This document shows positions 1-21,648 of a stretch of 64,000 bases of DNA, piece after piece (within the stretch, counting starts at the first letter, position 1; every line of letters starts with the position of its first letter). Below the pieces are notes generated by a model. The model was not told where the DNA came from, did no database searches, and was given only the letters and a program-made list of their open reading frames with translations. Location of the stretch: the NCBI GenBank assembly GCA_964006375.1, contig OZ023265.1, forward strand, positions 153,924,547-153,988,546. The letters are read 5' to 3'. This DNA is from Tillus elongatus (lineage: Eukaryota; Arthropoda; Insecta; Coleoptera; Cleridae). A program made the translations under genes and the position numbers.

Positions 1-835
1 TATATATATATATTAGTTTGTGCTACGACTTTGTTTGAAATGTAAAAATCCTAACATACAAAAATTTATCTTTGGTCACTTATCTTAGAAAGTTAGAGGA
101 TAATTTACGCAAAACTGTTTTTCAACCCTTATTTATTTTTAAAAAATATTCTTTTTTATTTGAAACGCCATTCATTAAATCTCTTTATTCCACTAAAAAA
201 ATATTCCTATAATTATTGCCTTTTAGTCTTAAGCTATTATGGAAAACCAAGAGACCAGCCGCATCTTAAATGTTGGTTTTCGAACCCTGCTTTTAAAATT
301 TACAATTACAAAAGTTAATTACATTACTAATTGAGGGACATTCGGAATTTAGTTTTTCTCTGATTTCTCTATGTAGTTGAAATTTTAGTTGCCACAGTTA
401 ATTTGTGAAATAGTTCAGAGTGGTAGTTTTAAAGTTGTATGAAGTTAAAGTCTAGTTTTCCTTTAGTTAATAAGATATTCTTTTTGAAGTTTCTTGTTTC
501 GACGTTGAGTGTTTGCAGCTGTCCTTGTCTACCACGACTTCACGCTTAACTTACTAGTCAGAGCAGCACACTAGCATTGCTTACACTTGTATACAGGATG
601 GACACTTGAAAATGAAACAGGCACGTTTTAGGTAGCTTATCATAACTTTGTTCATAATCGCTTAGAGACGTAAATATTGCTTTTGAGGTGGAAGACTTTT
701 AGACCTATTTTCAACAGCGCAACACCAACCCTTAAACAGTGGTGCAATCCACCCTTAAATCTTAAATAACATTGGCGGTCAAGCAGCACATCAATTTGCA
801 GCTGGTGTAAATATATTTTCAACGGTGCCTTAATA
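1..835. other. Unassigned AT-rich DNA
   Basis: It starts inside a (TA)n run. I see no coding frame, RNA gene or element terminus in the rest. Confidence 0.5.
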
Positions 836-1420
836 GTGAATTTTCTCTAAGAAATTCACTAATGAGGAGATCGCGACTTTTGAATTTTGAACAAATTTCT
901 TTAAATGAGCGTAAACTAGGACCCCTAGAACCCCTATCCGTATCTTCTTTTTGCAAGTGGCTTGGACAAGTTCGTTAGACGGGAAAATCGGCCCGGTTTT
1001 CGCCGAAAATTTTTGTGTTTTCTTTCGGAAAAAATGGTTGTATTGTGCTTGCAACCAAATTTGGGTCGCGGCTTTATATCGCCAAAGTTAAATTACGTAC
1101 CAAAATTTAGCTCTGTGGGTTAAAGTACAAAACAGCTATAGGCATTTAAAAAAATGGGGTTTTCCTCAAAACGTTAAAGTCCCGATTTAAAACTTGAAAA
1201 TTGTCAACATTTAGACAAAGAAACTGAAACTAATACGGGTTATTTAAAGAAAATGTCCCAAGAAGAATGTTTTATAAACCCTGAAGTCTTAGATTCAACC
1301 ATCATTTTCCTTCATTTTCACCCTCTCTCTGATGCTTTGGCAGTAGTTTTAGTTGTCCTATTTTCCTAGCTAACTAACTTATTTAAGCCACATACAAAAG
1401 GAAGGCACCTGCCAAATTTT
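836..1420 (+). mobile_element. Partial Helentron-like (HINE-type) repeat, 5' end present
   Basis: It begins with the family's 5' signature, an inverted pair around AGTGAATTTT...AAATTCACTAAT. The conserved block CTAGGACCCCTAGAACCC follows, then the segment found in the other copies (at 19167, 29083, 30741 and 55556) that runs from a 'tttcggaaaa' stretch to a 'ttcgttag' stretch. No 3' hairpin was found and the right part is diverged. Non-coding. The end is approximate. Bases 1255-1375 resemble 28890-29030, a second repeat that may be separate. Confidence 0.55.
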
Positions 1421-1427
1421 ATTAAAA

Positions 1428-1428
<1 letters not shown>

Positions 1429-1505
<77 letters not shown>
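1429..1505. repeat. (TA)n microsatellite
   Basis: Uninterrupted TA dinucleotides. Confidence 0.98.
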
Positions 1506-1508
<3 letters not shown>

Positions 1509-3464
1509 GAATTGGAGGGAGGAGTAACAGTCGTTACACGTTAGCGTGCTAATATTTGTATACTTTTAGGGCCGTTACGACCAAAAAAGTGAGGGCTATA
1601 TTTTAAAGAAAGTCACTCTGTACTAAATACTCGATATACTCGCTCAGTTCCAGGCATCCTTAGGAGTACTGAAATGATTAATAAATGTTAAAATAGCACT
1701 TAGATTATGCAATAATGAACACTTACAGCACTGTAACTAATTGAAAAGCAAGGCCAGAATTATCAAAACAGAGAAATTCTGCCACAAAAACATGCAAAAA
1801 ACAGAAAGTGTAACAACCATTTTAAAAACCAGTCATAAAAAACATATAAGAGTTAGCAAGGTTAAAATATTAAATAAGCTTTAAAAAAATCAGGTATAAG
1901 AATTTTGGACACCTAACCTCACTCTTTCAGGTTAGACACCGACCATAGACATCAGTGACAACTACAAACCAAGAACCAATCATTGATCATAGACTATTGT
2001 TACTCTATTGATGAAAATTATAATTTATTTTCTTATTCTAAATTATAGAACCAGCTAACATAGAGGCGCCATCAGACCTATCAAATAGTATTACATAACT
2101 ATATATGTTACTCAAATTTTGAATGTCTGATTTGGAGTTCATAGTGTCATTTTTAAGAATATGACACATTTCCAGAAATGAACGTTTTTTCAGATTTGTT
2201 TCTCTGTCCAAAATTTTGACATTATGCCACGCTCTTTTTTTGCAACAGATAATTATGATGCAACGCCAGCTGAAAAATAATTAACACTCAAAGCTTTATG
2301 CGTTCAATTCCCTACAAGTCAGCGCGCCGGAATGGTGTCTACGTGCGACCGCTACGTGTGACGTTGCATGCCAAGCAGCTCTAGTGGAGATGGGGTGGGT
2401 CTAAAAATAAAATAAAATAATAATAATAGCCTAGTGGCCTACCACCAATCTCAATTAATTTCCGAGGGGCGCCACTGACCAAAGCACCCTGGCCAGAAGG
2501 TTCCAGGTGGTACGGAGGCACACACGGAGACACACTGCACAACACTACACATTAATAGCACGCTTGCAAACCAAAAAAAAAAGAGAAGGAATTATCAAAG
2601 TCAACATTCAAAATATGAAAAGTAAACAGTAGTTAAAACAACCAATTGGTACCTTTATTAACAAATCTGTACAACCTCAATCACGGACCAGACGGTCGCT
2701 AATGCTCTAACTATTAGCTGAGAATATGTACACCCAAATATACATATATACACGACATATAAAAATCGCTGAGGGCGTCAAATGGGCTATGGCACGCTGG
2801 AATGCCCTAGAAACTGCAGCGATATATTCACTGATAAAAAAAAACGAATTTGAAACGATCTAACCTGATATAGTCCTCGTTACTCTCCAAGGTACACAGT
2901 CAGTGGAAATGGAATTATGCCGCACCTCTTGAATGGTCTGACGTCATGCGGACTTCCAGCAGGATTACTGAAATATCTATATCCAGGATCGTGCAGCCAG
3001 TCACCATCAATACACTACTACTCCTAGAGTAACCACGAAATATACAGTAGATTATTTGGGCCGAGAGAAAAATAGCACCAGATGGGGGACGGCTTCAATG
3101 TCACAAAAGAAAAGGTCTTGCTTCCTCGATTAACCCAACAAAAGTAACTTGCACTGATTCTAATATGATACTATGATCGACGGAATGTGTTCTAAATAAC
3201 AAAATCACCAAATGAACCCCATTCCAGATACCATTTTCCATATATCCCACTAAGTGGATGAATTTATTAAAATTTCTAGCTCAGGACAAACGGTATTCAC
3301 ACGACGACCAGCCACTTTTCGAGTTAGTTTCTTTCTCCCTTATCCTTAATTTTTCCCACTATCAACCCAATAGAAGGAAAAAACCCTCCTTTTTGTTTTT
3401 CCCATTGATCATTTGCATAGCAACTGACAGAATTTCACGCAAGTTTCTTAAAATAAATGATGAT
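1506..3464. other. Unassigned DNA
   Basis: No convincing frame or element terminus. A short A/T-simple stretch near 2403-2430 and an A-run at 2570-2582 suggest old retroposon tails. The 75-residue frame at 3258-3485 matches nothing I recognise. The right edge at 3464/3465 is the left boundary of the tandem duplication. Confidence 0.45.
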
Positions 3465-3639
3465 GAAGAATTAAATTCGCCATAGGCACGCCGATTAAGA
3501 GGTTGCGTTTACCAACGTAAATCACACGCTCCTAAAAGCGCAAAACACGACCCATGGATAGAGGTAGATAGGTGAAATCAAGCTACACACCTGCTCAGAG
3601 AAAGACTGAATGGGCGGAGATAGACAACCCGCTATACCG

Positions 3640-4779
3640 CTAGGAGTGTTTATGGTGGTATATAAGTGCGTTCTGGTGGCGAAAATGCAAGTGAACAAAT
3701 CTGCTCAGGATACATATATTTAAAATACAAACCTGTAACGGTGGTTGAAAATAAACCGTTACAATTATCAAAATATATGTTATGACCCAAAGTTGAGACA
3801 TGATGTGCCAATGCACATCTGTCAAGTCTAAGTCTGGAATCACTCCTATGCTGATTAATCCTCCTATCAACAGACTGTGAGGTCTGACCTACATAAAAAA
3901 GAGAACAATTTTTACAGTCCAACTTATTATAGATCAATCACGTTATTTATACACCGGACTTTTTTCATTGTTGTTAGTGAAAAACTTGTTGGTCAAAACA
4001 ATATATTTAGCCACTTTGATGTCTGTAAAATCTTTGAAAAGTTTCACAAGTCTATGTGTCAGTCCACCGATGTAAAGCGCAATCGCATACTTGATATTCT
4101 TTCGTGGGTCAGGGATGTCCCTCCCACCATGTAAGGGTAGAGAAGGCCTTTCAGCTGCTCGGTGAGGTGCACGTTCGGATGGAACGCTGAAAAGTAGTTT
4201 CATGATGTAGCTTCTTTTATAACCATTCTTCACCATCATATCGGCAAAACGACATAAGGCTCCATGTTGAAAATATGGGTGGGTAATATCCAAAATTCGC
4301 CTCTTCATGCCTAATATAACATTCAATTTCATTTTCCCATCATGATATGATGCATAGGATTCGTATCTTCCGGAACTGGAAGGCTTGCCATACCAATCCA
4401 ACTTAATGGTATTGTCGGTACTTCTATACACTCTAGTATCAAGGAAGGGGACACTTCTATCCGTCTCCATCTCGGCAGTAAATTTAATGTGATCATTAGA
4501 TCCATTAATTATTTGTAGTACCTCTTCCTCGGTAGTAATAGAGATGGCCAGGATCAAATGATCCATATACTGATAGATAAGAGGCAATCGAGAAGACAGA
4601 TGTATTGCAAACTTCAGCAATGATGACATAACTATATTTGCCAACACAGGGCTGAGGTGACTACCCATTGGACATCCAAAAGGCTGTCTATAATAACCAC
4701 CGTTGAACAGGAAGTAGTTTTGAGTAAAAAAGAAATTCTAGTATTTGAATGAAGTTCTCTTTGGGAATATCTATGTTTC

Positions 4780-4780
<1 letters not shown>
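3640..4780 (-). pseudogene. Penelope-like element fragment: RT C-terminal half plus GIY-YIG endonuclease
   Basis: Reading leftward from 4780, a stretch typical of Penelope-like RT (IDIPKENFIQIL) is followed, after a frameshift, by YRQPFGCPMGSHLSPVLAN, then the palm motif as YMDHL. The family norm is YxDD, so the second aspartate is histidine and the enzyme should be dead. After another frameshift comes a GIY-YIG type endonuclease segment, with the pair C-x-x-C before SLFYVGQTSQSVDRRINQH and a later ALAHHVSTLGHN. These elements copy RNA into DNA at the chromosomal target. The 5' half is missing: the copy is cut at the TA run 4781-4840. Identical to 9205-10345. Confidence 0.88.

Positions 4781-4840
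<60 letters not shown>
4781..4840. repeat. (TA)n microsatellite
   Basis: 60 bp of TA directly abutting the left end of a mariner-like element. The matching run in block 2 is 68 bp. Confidence 0.97.
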
Positions 4841-9029
<4,189 letters not shown>

Positions 9030-9204
9030 GAAGAATTAAATTCGCCATAGGCACGCCGATTAAGAGGTTGCGTTTACCAACGTAAATCACACGCTCCTAA
9101 AAGCGCAAAACACGACCCATGGATAGAGGTAGATAGGTGAAATCAAGCTACACACCTGCTCAGAGAAAGACTGAATGGGCGGAGATAGACAACCCGCTAT
9201 ACCG

Positions 9205-10344
9205 CTAGGAGTGTTTATGGTGGTATATAAGTGCGTTCTGGTGGCGAAAATGCAAGTGAACAAATCTGCTCAGGATACATATATTTAAAATACAAACCTG
9301 TAACGGTGGTTGAAAATAAACCGTTACAATTATCAAAATATATGTTATGACCCAAAGTTGAGACATGATGTGCCAATGCACATCTGTCAAGTCTAAGTCT
9401 GGAATCACTCCTATGCTGATTAATCCTCCTATCAACAGACTGTGAGGTCTGACCTACATAAAAAAGAGAACAATTTTTACAGTCCAACTTATTATAGATC
9501 AATCACGTTATTTATACACCGGACTTTTTTCATTGTTGTTAGTGAAAAACTTGTTGGTCAAAACAATATATTTAGCCACTTTGATGTCTGTAAAATCTTT
9601 GAAAAGTTTCACAAGTCTATGTGTCAGTCCACCGATGTAAAGCGCAATCGCATACTTGATATTCTTTCGTGGGTCAGGGATGTCCCTCCCACCATGTAAG
9701 GGTAGAGAAGGCCTTTCAGCTGCTCGGTGAGGTGCACGTTCGGATGGAACGCTGAAAAGTAGTTTCATGATGTAGCTTCTTTTATAACCATTCTTCACCA
9801 TCATATCGGCAAAACGACATAAGGCTCCATGTTGAAAATATGGGTGGGTAATATCCAAAATTCGCCTCTTCATGCCTAATATAACATTCAATTTCATTTT
9901 CCCATCATGATATGATGCATAGGATTCGTATCTTCCGGAACTGGAAGGCTTGCCATACCAATCCAACTTAATGGTATTGTCGGTACTTCTATACACTCTA
10001 GTATCAAGGAAGGGGACACTTCTATCCGTCTCCATCTCGGCAGTAAATTTAATGTGATCATTAGATCCATTAATTATTTGTAGTACCTCTTCCTCGGTAG
10101 TAATAGAGATGGCCAGGATCAAATGATCCATATACTGATAGATAAGAGGCAATCGAGAAGACAGATGTATTGCAAACTTCAGCAATGATGACATAACTAT
10201 ATTTGCCAACACAGGGCTGAGGTGACTACCCATTGGACATCCAAAAGGCTGTCTATAATAACCACCGTTGAACAGGAAGTAGTTTTGAGTAAAAAAGAAA
10301 TTCTAGTATTTGAATGAAGTTCTCTTTGGGAATATCTATGTTTC

Positions 10345-10345
<1 letters not shown>
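9205..10345 (-). pseudogene. Penelope-like element fragment, copy 2
   Basis: Same content, frameshifts and YMDH lesion as 3640-4780. The shared lesions mean the duplication came after the decay of this element. Confidence 0.88.

Positions 10346-10413
<68 letters not shown>
10346..10413. repeat. (TA)n microsatellite
   Basis: 68 bp of TA against 60 bp in block 1. Confidence 0.97.

Positions 10414-14785
<4,372 letters not shown>

Positions 14786-14861
<76 letters not shown>
14786..14861. repeat. (TA)n microsatellite
   Basis: TA run abutting the right arm of the fold-back repeat. Confidence 0.97.
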
Positions 14862-14864
<3 letters not shown>

Positions 14865-15446
14865 AAACTGACCGCGGTAATCCTACATTTAAGCTCTCCT
14901 TACCGGCCAGATTGTTGCGCATACAAGTTTGTGTTCTGGTTTATGAGGTGTTTCGCCTTCCTTGCTCTTTGTCTACTTAATAATGTATTCTAATTAAATA
15001 GAAGTTAACTATTAAATAGCTTACTCTTTTACGGTTATCTCATTACTCTCCTTCATAAAGAAAAAAAACATTCAAGTAGCAAGTGCGTTATGCTAACGAA
15101 CAACGTATATAGAATGTTTGAGTTTTAATTTTTTTGTAGATGACATTATGGCACATGGTTTCTACTATAAAGATCATGCTATCTGCTGAATTTGATGACT
15201 TAGAAAAAAAACATATTTGACATTAAAAACATTTAGTGAAAATTCGTTACCATAACGCAACCACAACAAACTTTTATCATCTGGTTTTATCTTCTTGCAG
15301 TTCACTTTTGTGTTAAATTGTTCTATGCTATCGCGTATGTTGCATCAATAGATTTTTTAATTTGCGAATTTAACACGCCGTTTTAAAGACACCTCAGGCA
15401 ACATTTGGTTACTTTTCTTGGGGTTGTGAGACAAATCGGTTTAAAC
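14862..15446. other. Unassigned DNA
   Basis: No frame. Two short stretches (near 15078 and 15240-15264) faintly resemble the 3' hairpin and end of the Helentron-like family, too diverged to call. Confidence 0.4.
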
Positions 15447-15488
15447 CGGTATTGTAACTAAGACTAGAAGCATTCTCGCAACAATTAG

Positions 15489-15526
15489 AACCGTAGACCG
15501 GTTTCGCTCTCATTAGAGCTCTTCAG
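15489..15526 (-). ncRNA. Hammerhead-like ribozyme core, unit 1
   Basis: On the minus strand: CTGAAGA; stem II GCTCT/AGAGC with loop AATG; GAAA; stem III ACCG/CGGT with loop GTCTA; then TT. This fits the C3-UGANGA, GAA and N-U-H rules. Stem I is less clear: CAATTAG could pair with CTAATTG after the cleavage position, but nine bases separate the 5' strand from the core. Confidence 0.6.
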
Positions 15527-15795
15527 TACGGCATACTAATTGTAGCAAAAATGCACCAAAAATAACACGTCTATCGTATAGCCAGTCTTAAAACACTAAG
15601 TGAGTGGTGAACGTGTCGCCACCTAGTTCGGAACCAAGTACTATGTTGTCACGCCCTCTCTAAATAACACAGAGTGTTAAAAATAGAGACAGTATACAAC
15701 TAACTAACAATTTAAAAAATTGTTAGCCCTGGCCCATTTCTACCCCAATATAGGGACAAAGTATGTAAGACTAGATGCATTCTCGCAACAATTAG

Positions 15796-15833
15796 AACCG
15801 TAGACCGGTTTCGCTCTCATTAGAGCTCTTCAG
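15796..15833 (-). ncRNA. Hammerhead-like ribozyme core, unit 2
   Basis: Same intact core and stems as unit 1. Confidence 0.6.
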
Positions 15834-16102
15834 TACGGCATACTAATTGTAGCAAAAATGCACCAAAAATAACACGGCTATCGTATAGCCAGTCTTAAAA
15901 CACTAAGTGAGTGGTGAACGTGTCGCCACCTAGTTCGGAACCAAGTACTATGTTGTCACGCCCTCTCCAAATAACACAGAGTGTTAAAAATAGAGACAGT
16001 ATACAACTAACTAACAATTTAAAAAATTGTTAGCCCTGGCCCATTTCTACCCCAATATAGGGACAAAGTATGTAAGACTAGATGCATTCTCGCAACAATT
16101 AG

Positions 16103-16140
16103 AACCGTAGACCGGTTTCGCTCTCATTAGAGCTCTTTAG
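16103..16140 (-). ncRNA. Hammerhead-like core with mutated CTGAAGA, unit 3
   Basis: The first core block reads CTAAAGA (G5 to A), which should abolish cleavage. Stems II and III are intact. Confidence 0.5.
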
Positions 16141-16580
16141 TACGGCATACTAATTGTAGCAAAAATGCACCAAAAATAACACGGCTATCATATAGCCAGT
16201 CTTAAAACACTAAGTGAGTGGTGAACGTGTCGCCACCTAGTTCGGAACCAAGTACGCCCTCTCCAAATAACACAGAGTGTTAAAAATAGAGACAGTATAC
16301 AACTAACTAACAATTTAAAAAAATGTTAGCCCTGGCCCTTACATACTTTGTCCCTATATTGGGGTAGAAATGGGCTAGGGCTAACAATTTTTTAAATTGT
16401 TAGTTAGTTGTATACTGTCTCTATTTTTAACACTCTGTGTTATTTGGAGAGGGCGTGACAACATAGTACTTGGTTCCGAACTAGGTGGCGACACGTTCAC
16501 CACTCACTTAGTGTTTTAAGACTGGCTATACGATAGCCGTGTTATTTTTGATGCATTTTTGCTACAATTAGTATGCCGTA

Positions 16581-16618
16581 CTGAAGAGCTCTAATGAGAG
16601 CAAAACCGGTCTACGGTT
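16581..16618 (+). ncRNA. Hammerhead-like core with mutated GAAA, unit 4
   Basis: GAAA is changed to AAAA (G12 lost). Otherwise identical to the intact units, now on the plus strand. Confidence 0.5.
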
Positions 16619-16887
16619 CTAATTGTTGCGAGAATGCATCTAGTCTTACATACTTTGTCCCTATATTGGGGTAGAAATGGGCCAGGGCTAACAATTTTTT
16701 AAATTGTTAGTTAATTGTATACTGTCTCTATTTTTAACACTCTGTGTTATTTGGAGAGGGCGTGACAACATAGTACTTGGTTCCGAACTAGGTGGCGACA
16801 CGTTCACCACTCACTTAGTGTTTTAAGACTGGCTATACGATAGCCGTGTTATTTTTGGTGCATTTTTGCTACAATTAGTATGCCGTA

Positions 16888-16925
16888 CTGAAGAGCTCTA
16901 ATGAGAGCGAAACCGGTCTACGGTT
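16888..16925 (+). ncRNA. Hammerhead-like ribozyme core, unit 5
   Basis: Intact core, stem II and stem III in plus orientation. Confidence 0.6.
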
Positions 16926-17194
16926 CTAATTGTTGCGAGAATGCATCTAGTCTTACATACTTTGTCCCTATATTGGGGTAGAAATGGGCCAGGGCTAACA
17001 ATTTTTTAAATTGTTAGTTAGTTGTATACTGTCTCTATTTTTAACACTCTGTGTTATTTGGAGAGGGCGTGACAACATAGTACTTGGTTCCGAACTAGGT
17101 GGCGACACGTTCACCACTCACTTAGTGTTTTAAGACTGGCTATACGATAGCCGTGTTATTTTTGGTGCATTTTTGCTACAATTAGTATGCCGTA

Positions 17195-17232
17195 CTGAAG
17201 AGCTCTAATGAGAGCGAAACCGGTCTACGGTT
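17195..17232 (+). ncRNA. Hammerhead-like ribozyme core, unit 6
   Basis: Intact core, stem II and stem III in plus orientation. CAATTAG lies 9 bases upstream of the core and CTAATTG directly downstream of the predicted cleavage position. Confidence 0.6.
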
Positions 17233-17674
17233 CTAATTGTTGCGAGAATGCATCTAGTCTTACATACTTTGTCCCTATATTGGGGTAGAAATGGGCCAGG
17301 GCTAACAATTTTTTAAATTGTTAGTTATATACTGTCTCTATTTTTAACACTCTGTGTTATTTGGAGAGGGCGTGACAACATAGTACTTGGTTCCGAACTA
17401 GGTGGCGACACGTTCACCACTCACTTAGCGGTATTGTAACTCTTCAGGACTGACATTTAGTTGACACAAAAATTCTTTAGAAGGAAAAGTCTACAGATAC
17501 TCCTACAAAATAGATAAAATAAAACACTTGGTATTAGTTTTTCAATGTGTATGATATTATACAGAAAAAGTTTTGTCACAAAAAATATTGGGTCAGGCCG
17601 GGTGACTTAAGCCTTATCAGAGAATCTAAATCAACCGACAATATAAAGCTTCAGCTCTTTGTCTGAAGACGCGT

Positions 17675-18364
17675 CTAATTATTTTTCAAACAACTCCAGA
17701 GCTCAGTTAGGAGTGTCCTACTCGAATCGTTTAACGACGAGATTATCTGACTTTTGCCAGTTCGACTGTTATTAATAGTTGCTGCAAATTTCTTTATAGA
17801 AGCTTGAAGATTTTGACGCAAAATAACAGCTAATTGTCCTGAAGCATTTCTCACAGTGCTGGCAACTCTGTCGACACAATATTTAATACCAGCACATGCT
17901 GCTAGTTGTTTTCTGTAGCCTCTAGGCTCATCCATTAGCCTTGATAATATGGCAGTTTGTAAATCTAGACTTTTCAAAAGACTATTTTCATTATTGATGT
18001 AGCCTTGTTCCAGCTGACTGTTAGCCAATCTTCCTAGTCCATCAAGCTCATCACGTTTATAGCTGATACATTCTTCACTGTAGTTATCGCGGCTACCCAA
18101 ATACTTCATTCCGTTCACTATAAGCTGCAGCTCTTGCTTTGATTGCTGTAGTTCATTAGCCAAGGTTTTTCTCTTCTGAACATGCTCTTGTAATAAGTTA
18201 TGTGTTGTATTTCTGTAAAAGTCAACTATAACTTTTTTGATGGGTGGCACGTAATTAGATAGCTGTAATTCGTAGTCATGAATTAATTTTTCTACTGTCA
18301 CATTTGAATTGTCGGCGGGTAAAACCAATTGGTTCTTGTTAAGTTCCTCACTTGAGACAAGAAG
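17675..18364 (-). CDS. Unknown secreted protein, paralogue 1, exon 2 (229 residues)
   Basis: The exon begins after the acceptor TTGTTGTTTCAG and runs in phase 0 from LLVSSEELNKN to ELWSCLKNN-stop. Joined to exon 1 (24766-24716) it gives a 246-residue protein with a signal peptide and no membrane anchor. It is predicted largely helical. Four cysteines (EEC, AAC, KYC, WSC) and sequons (NVT, NTT, NYS, NAS) sit at positions matching paralogue 3; paralogue 2 keeps the same cysteines and the first three sequons. So the protein is likely a disulfide-bonded secreted glycoprotein. Strongest shared block: LIVNGMKYLGS. The ~6.35-kb intron is filled with transposons. I do not recognise the family and assign no function. 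Splicing is inferred, not observed. Confidence 0.85.
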   Translation of the reverse strand, partial: LLVSSEELNKNQLVLPADNSNVTVEKLIHDYELQLSNYVPPIKKVIVDFYRNTTHNLLQEHVQKRKTLANELQQSKQELQLIVNGMKYLGSRDNYSEECISYKRDELDGLGRLANSQLEQGYINNENSLLKSLDLQTAILSRLMDEPRGYRKQLAACAGIKYCVDRVASTVRNASGQLAVILRQNLQASIKKFAATINNSRTGKSQIISSLNDSSRTLLTELWSCLKNN

Positions 18365-18487
18365 CTGAAACAACAACAAAATGTTTAATAGAAATACATT
18401 ATTTTGTAAATATGTTACGAATTAGATATGCCGATTTCTTCAGAGCCGTTCAGATTTTTTCTGGCTCAGGACTATATACAACTACAT
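18365..18487. other. Intron 3' end of paralogue 1 and hAT target site
   Basis: Acceptor side of the intron. The last 8 bases, AACTACAT (18480-18487), are the left target duplication of the hAT element. Confidence 0.7.
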
Positions 18488-19166
18488 CAGGGGCGGCTCC
18501 TCAATAAGTGCGCGCGCACTGCCGCCTGCCGTGAAAAAATAATATTTTTGCTATGCTATATTTTAATAAATTTTTATTTACTTTTTTACCTCCTGCATTC
18601 AACAAACAAAATTAGTATATCGAGGATCGCAGAGTCGGCAGTCATTAATACAGAATTCAGAATCAGAATAAGTCATAAGTATAGTGTTAATCGTTGCAGT
18701 CGTTATATATATATCCATATAAAGCAGTAAGGCGGCGGTGTGTATTTTTCAGCGCTCTCCAGGAAATGCGATACTTCAGTGCGAAATGATCACCGATCAT
18801 CGTCGAAAACGACCGAATAAACAATCTGTTGTGCGCTATAAAATTACACACTTCAGTTTGTAGTGGACTTTTGGTAGAGCGTGTGTAGCTACTACCTAGT
18901 AATTTTCGTCTTCGCGTCGGGTTGATTTTTAATTAGATCATTTCGTTGTTGTTTACATGACAATTCTTATTATTATGATGGCCACTACTTCGGGTTGCTT
19001 AATAAGTGGACAAGATAATTGTGATACTGTGATTAATTCAGTGGATAATATTATAAATTTAAAGGTTAACCTTTTAAGGGACTTTTTAACTACTATAACG
19101 TACAACTAACTAGAGGAAAACTTGGTAAGTAGTTAATAATTATTAGATTTAGTAAGTAGGTTTCTG

Positions 19167-20068
<902 letters not shown>

Positions 20069-20120
20069 TTTTCTTACGCACCCCCAATGCATTAAGGCAC
20101 GAGCCGCTACTGAACTACAT

Positions 20121-20989
20121 TACAACTAAAGCAGTAAAACTACTTTACAGAAAAGCTTAAGACTTTATATTTGGAAAAGGCGAAGGCACAGAGCTATATT
20201 TTGGCTTAGATAAAGTTATTATGATAAGAAAAAATTATGTGACATGTGACTTAGTAGATATATTCAAAAAAACTTAATTCGTTTAATTTCTAGCATCAGA
20301 GAAATAATACAATAATGTATTTGATTTAAGCGAAACGGTCAAAGATGTTTATAATGGAATACAGTTATTGAATAAAAAATTAAAAGAAAATTTCTTTGAG
20401 ATTTTCCCCATGGTGTTACTAAGGAAGGTGAAGGGTCACTTAAAAAACTGGAGTACTACTTCCAGCAAATACTTTTTTCCAGAACAAGACCTCATCTTGT
20501 GTCACTGGAATTCGTCAATAGATTCACTGGAAAGTATATCTACCGGTCTATCGCTGTAAAGAGAGAATAACTAGTAGATCTTTGTCGAAGTAGCGCAGGA
20601 ATGTATAATTTTGTTATTAAATCGTTAACATTTTTTTAAAGTAAACTATCTTGTAACTTTTCTTTTATGAAAGCAAAAGCGTTGCGAATACTGTTACCAC
20701 ATCTTACTTTTTACCTTTACGAAACAGTTTTTTTTTCGCTGTAGCTACTGTAAAGGCTTAACATGAAACAAAATTTAAATTGAAAATAATCTTAGAGCGT
20801 CTCTCTTAAATACCAAACCTGGACAGCCTGTGTACATCTTAGCCATTAGGTTATTTTCCGAAATGTAAAATTTTTATTTTAGTTCATATAGATTTCGTTG
20901 TAATTATATATTTGCAAATGCCAATTTGAAATAATTGTAAATAAAAATAATTCTAATATCTTTTTCATTTATTCGAGGGCCCACCTGTG
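20121..20989. other. Unassigned intronic DNA
   Basis: AT-rich intron of paralogue 1. The 63-residue frame near 20368-20559 has no recognisable feature. Confidence 0.5.
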
Positions 20990-21648
20990 CAGGGTGGTCA
21001 ATTAAGCGAGGTAAGCGGCTGTATTTCGGAAAACGTTCACTATAGAGCTTTGGAAAAAAATATCTTTAGTAAATGTGGCCAAGAAAAATCGTTGGAAATT
21101 ATTTTCAAGTTCGTCAGATGCCCGCTAGGGGGGCGTAACACCAAAAGGAAATGGAAAAAATAGGATATCTCAGTAATATGTCCAGATAAACTGTATTGAA
21201 AATACCTGCAGATAAATGCCGTGTGTATAAAGTGGTGGGGTAAGGCAAACATTGATTAGGAAAAATGCAATATCTCGGCATAGCCTCATTGGAAAAGATT
21301 GAACTTACTGCCATTTAAAAGAGTCTTTCTTGTTCTATCCATTGCAAGCCATGTCTTTGTTGTTGTTACTGTATTCACAGATGGCGCTTTTTAAAAATTT
21401 AAAACATATTATGATTTTTCTCAAGAAACCTAAATACAATGATATAAATATTAATGCAGAGATAGAAAGAGGACTTAAGGCCAAAGCAAGTGGTGTAAAT
21501 CCCAAGTCTCTATTTTTTTAACCGGAGATATTAATGAAAAACTGATACTGCAATCTAAAAATCATATATTTCATTCCCTCTGTATGTAATTCTAAAAGAT
21601 AAGCACTCTAGTGTCTCCTTAAATGCTCAAAGTGTCTGCCATCACGTT

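Larger units (their letters stand above)
15447..17441. mobile_element. Inverted array of ~307-bp units with hammerhead-like cores (candidate retrozyme)
   Basis: Units repeat at 307 bp: CTAG anchors at 15464, 15771 and 16078 on one strand, then the strand flips near 16337 and about 3.5 units run in the opposite orientation to 17428. Units are nearly identical. The array is bounded by a perfect 13-bp direct repeat, CGGTATTGTAACT, at 15447-15459 and 17429-17441, which looks like a target-site duplication. Each complete unit contains a hammerhead-like core (separate entries). Animal retrozymes are known as tandem units of a few hundred bp carrying type I hammerheads and are thought to be mobilised by Penelope-like elements. 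The head-to-head arrangement is unusual. It could also be a captured satellite. A diverged unit lies at 46525-46640. Confidence 0.72.

Noticed and set aside
15447..17441. CRISPR array
   Set aside because: Regular repeats, but no unique spacers, the whole 307-bp unit repeats, orientation flips, and the window is eukaryotic.
18428..18730. 100-residue plus-strand frame as a gene
   Set aside because: It spans the boundary between host intron and hAT terminus and has no recognisable feature.
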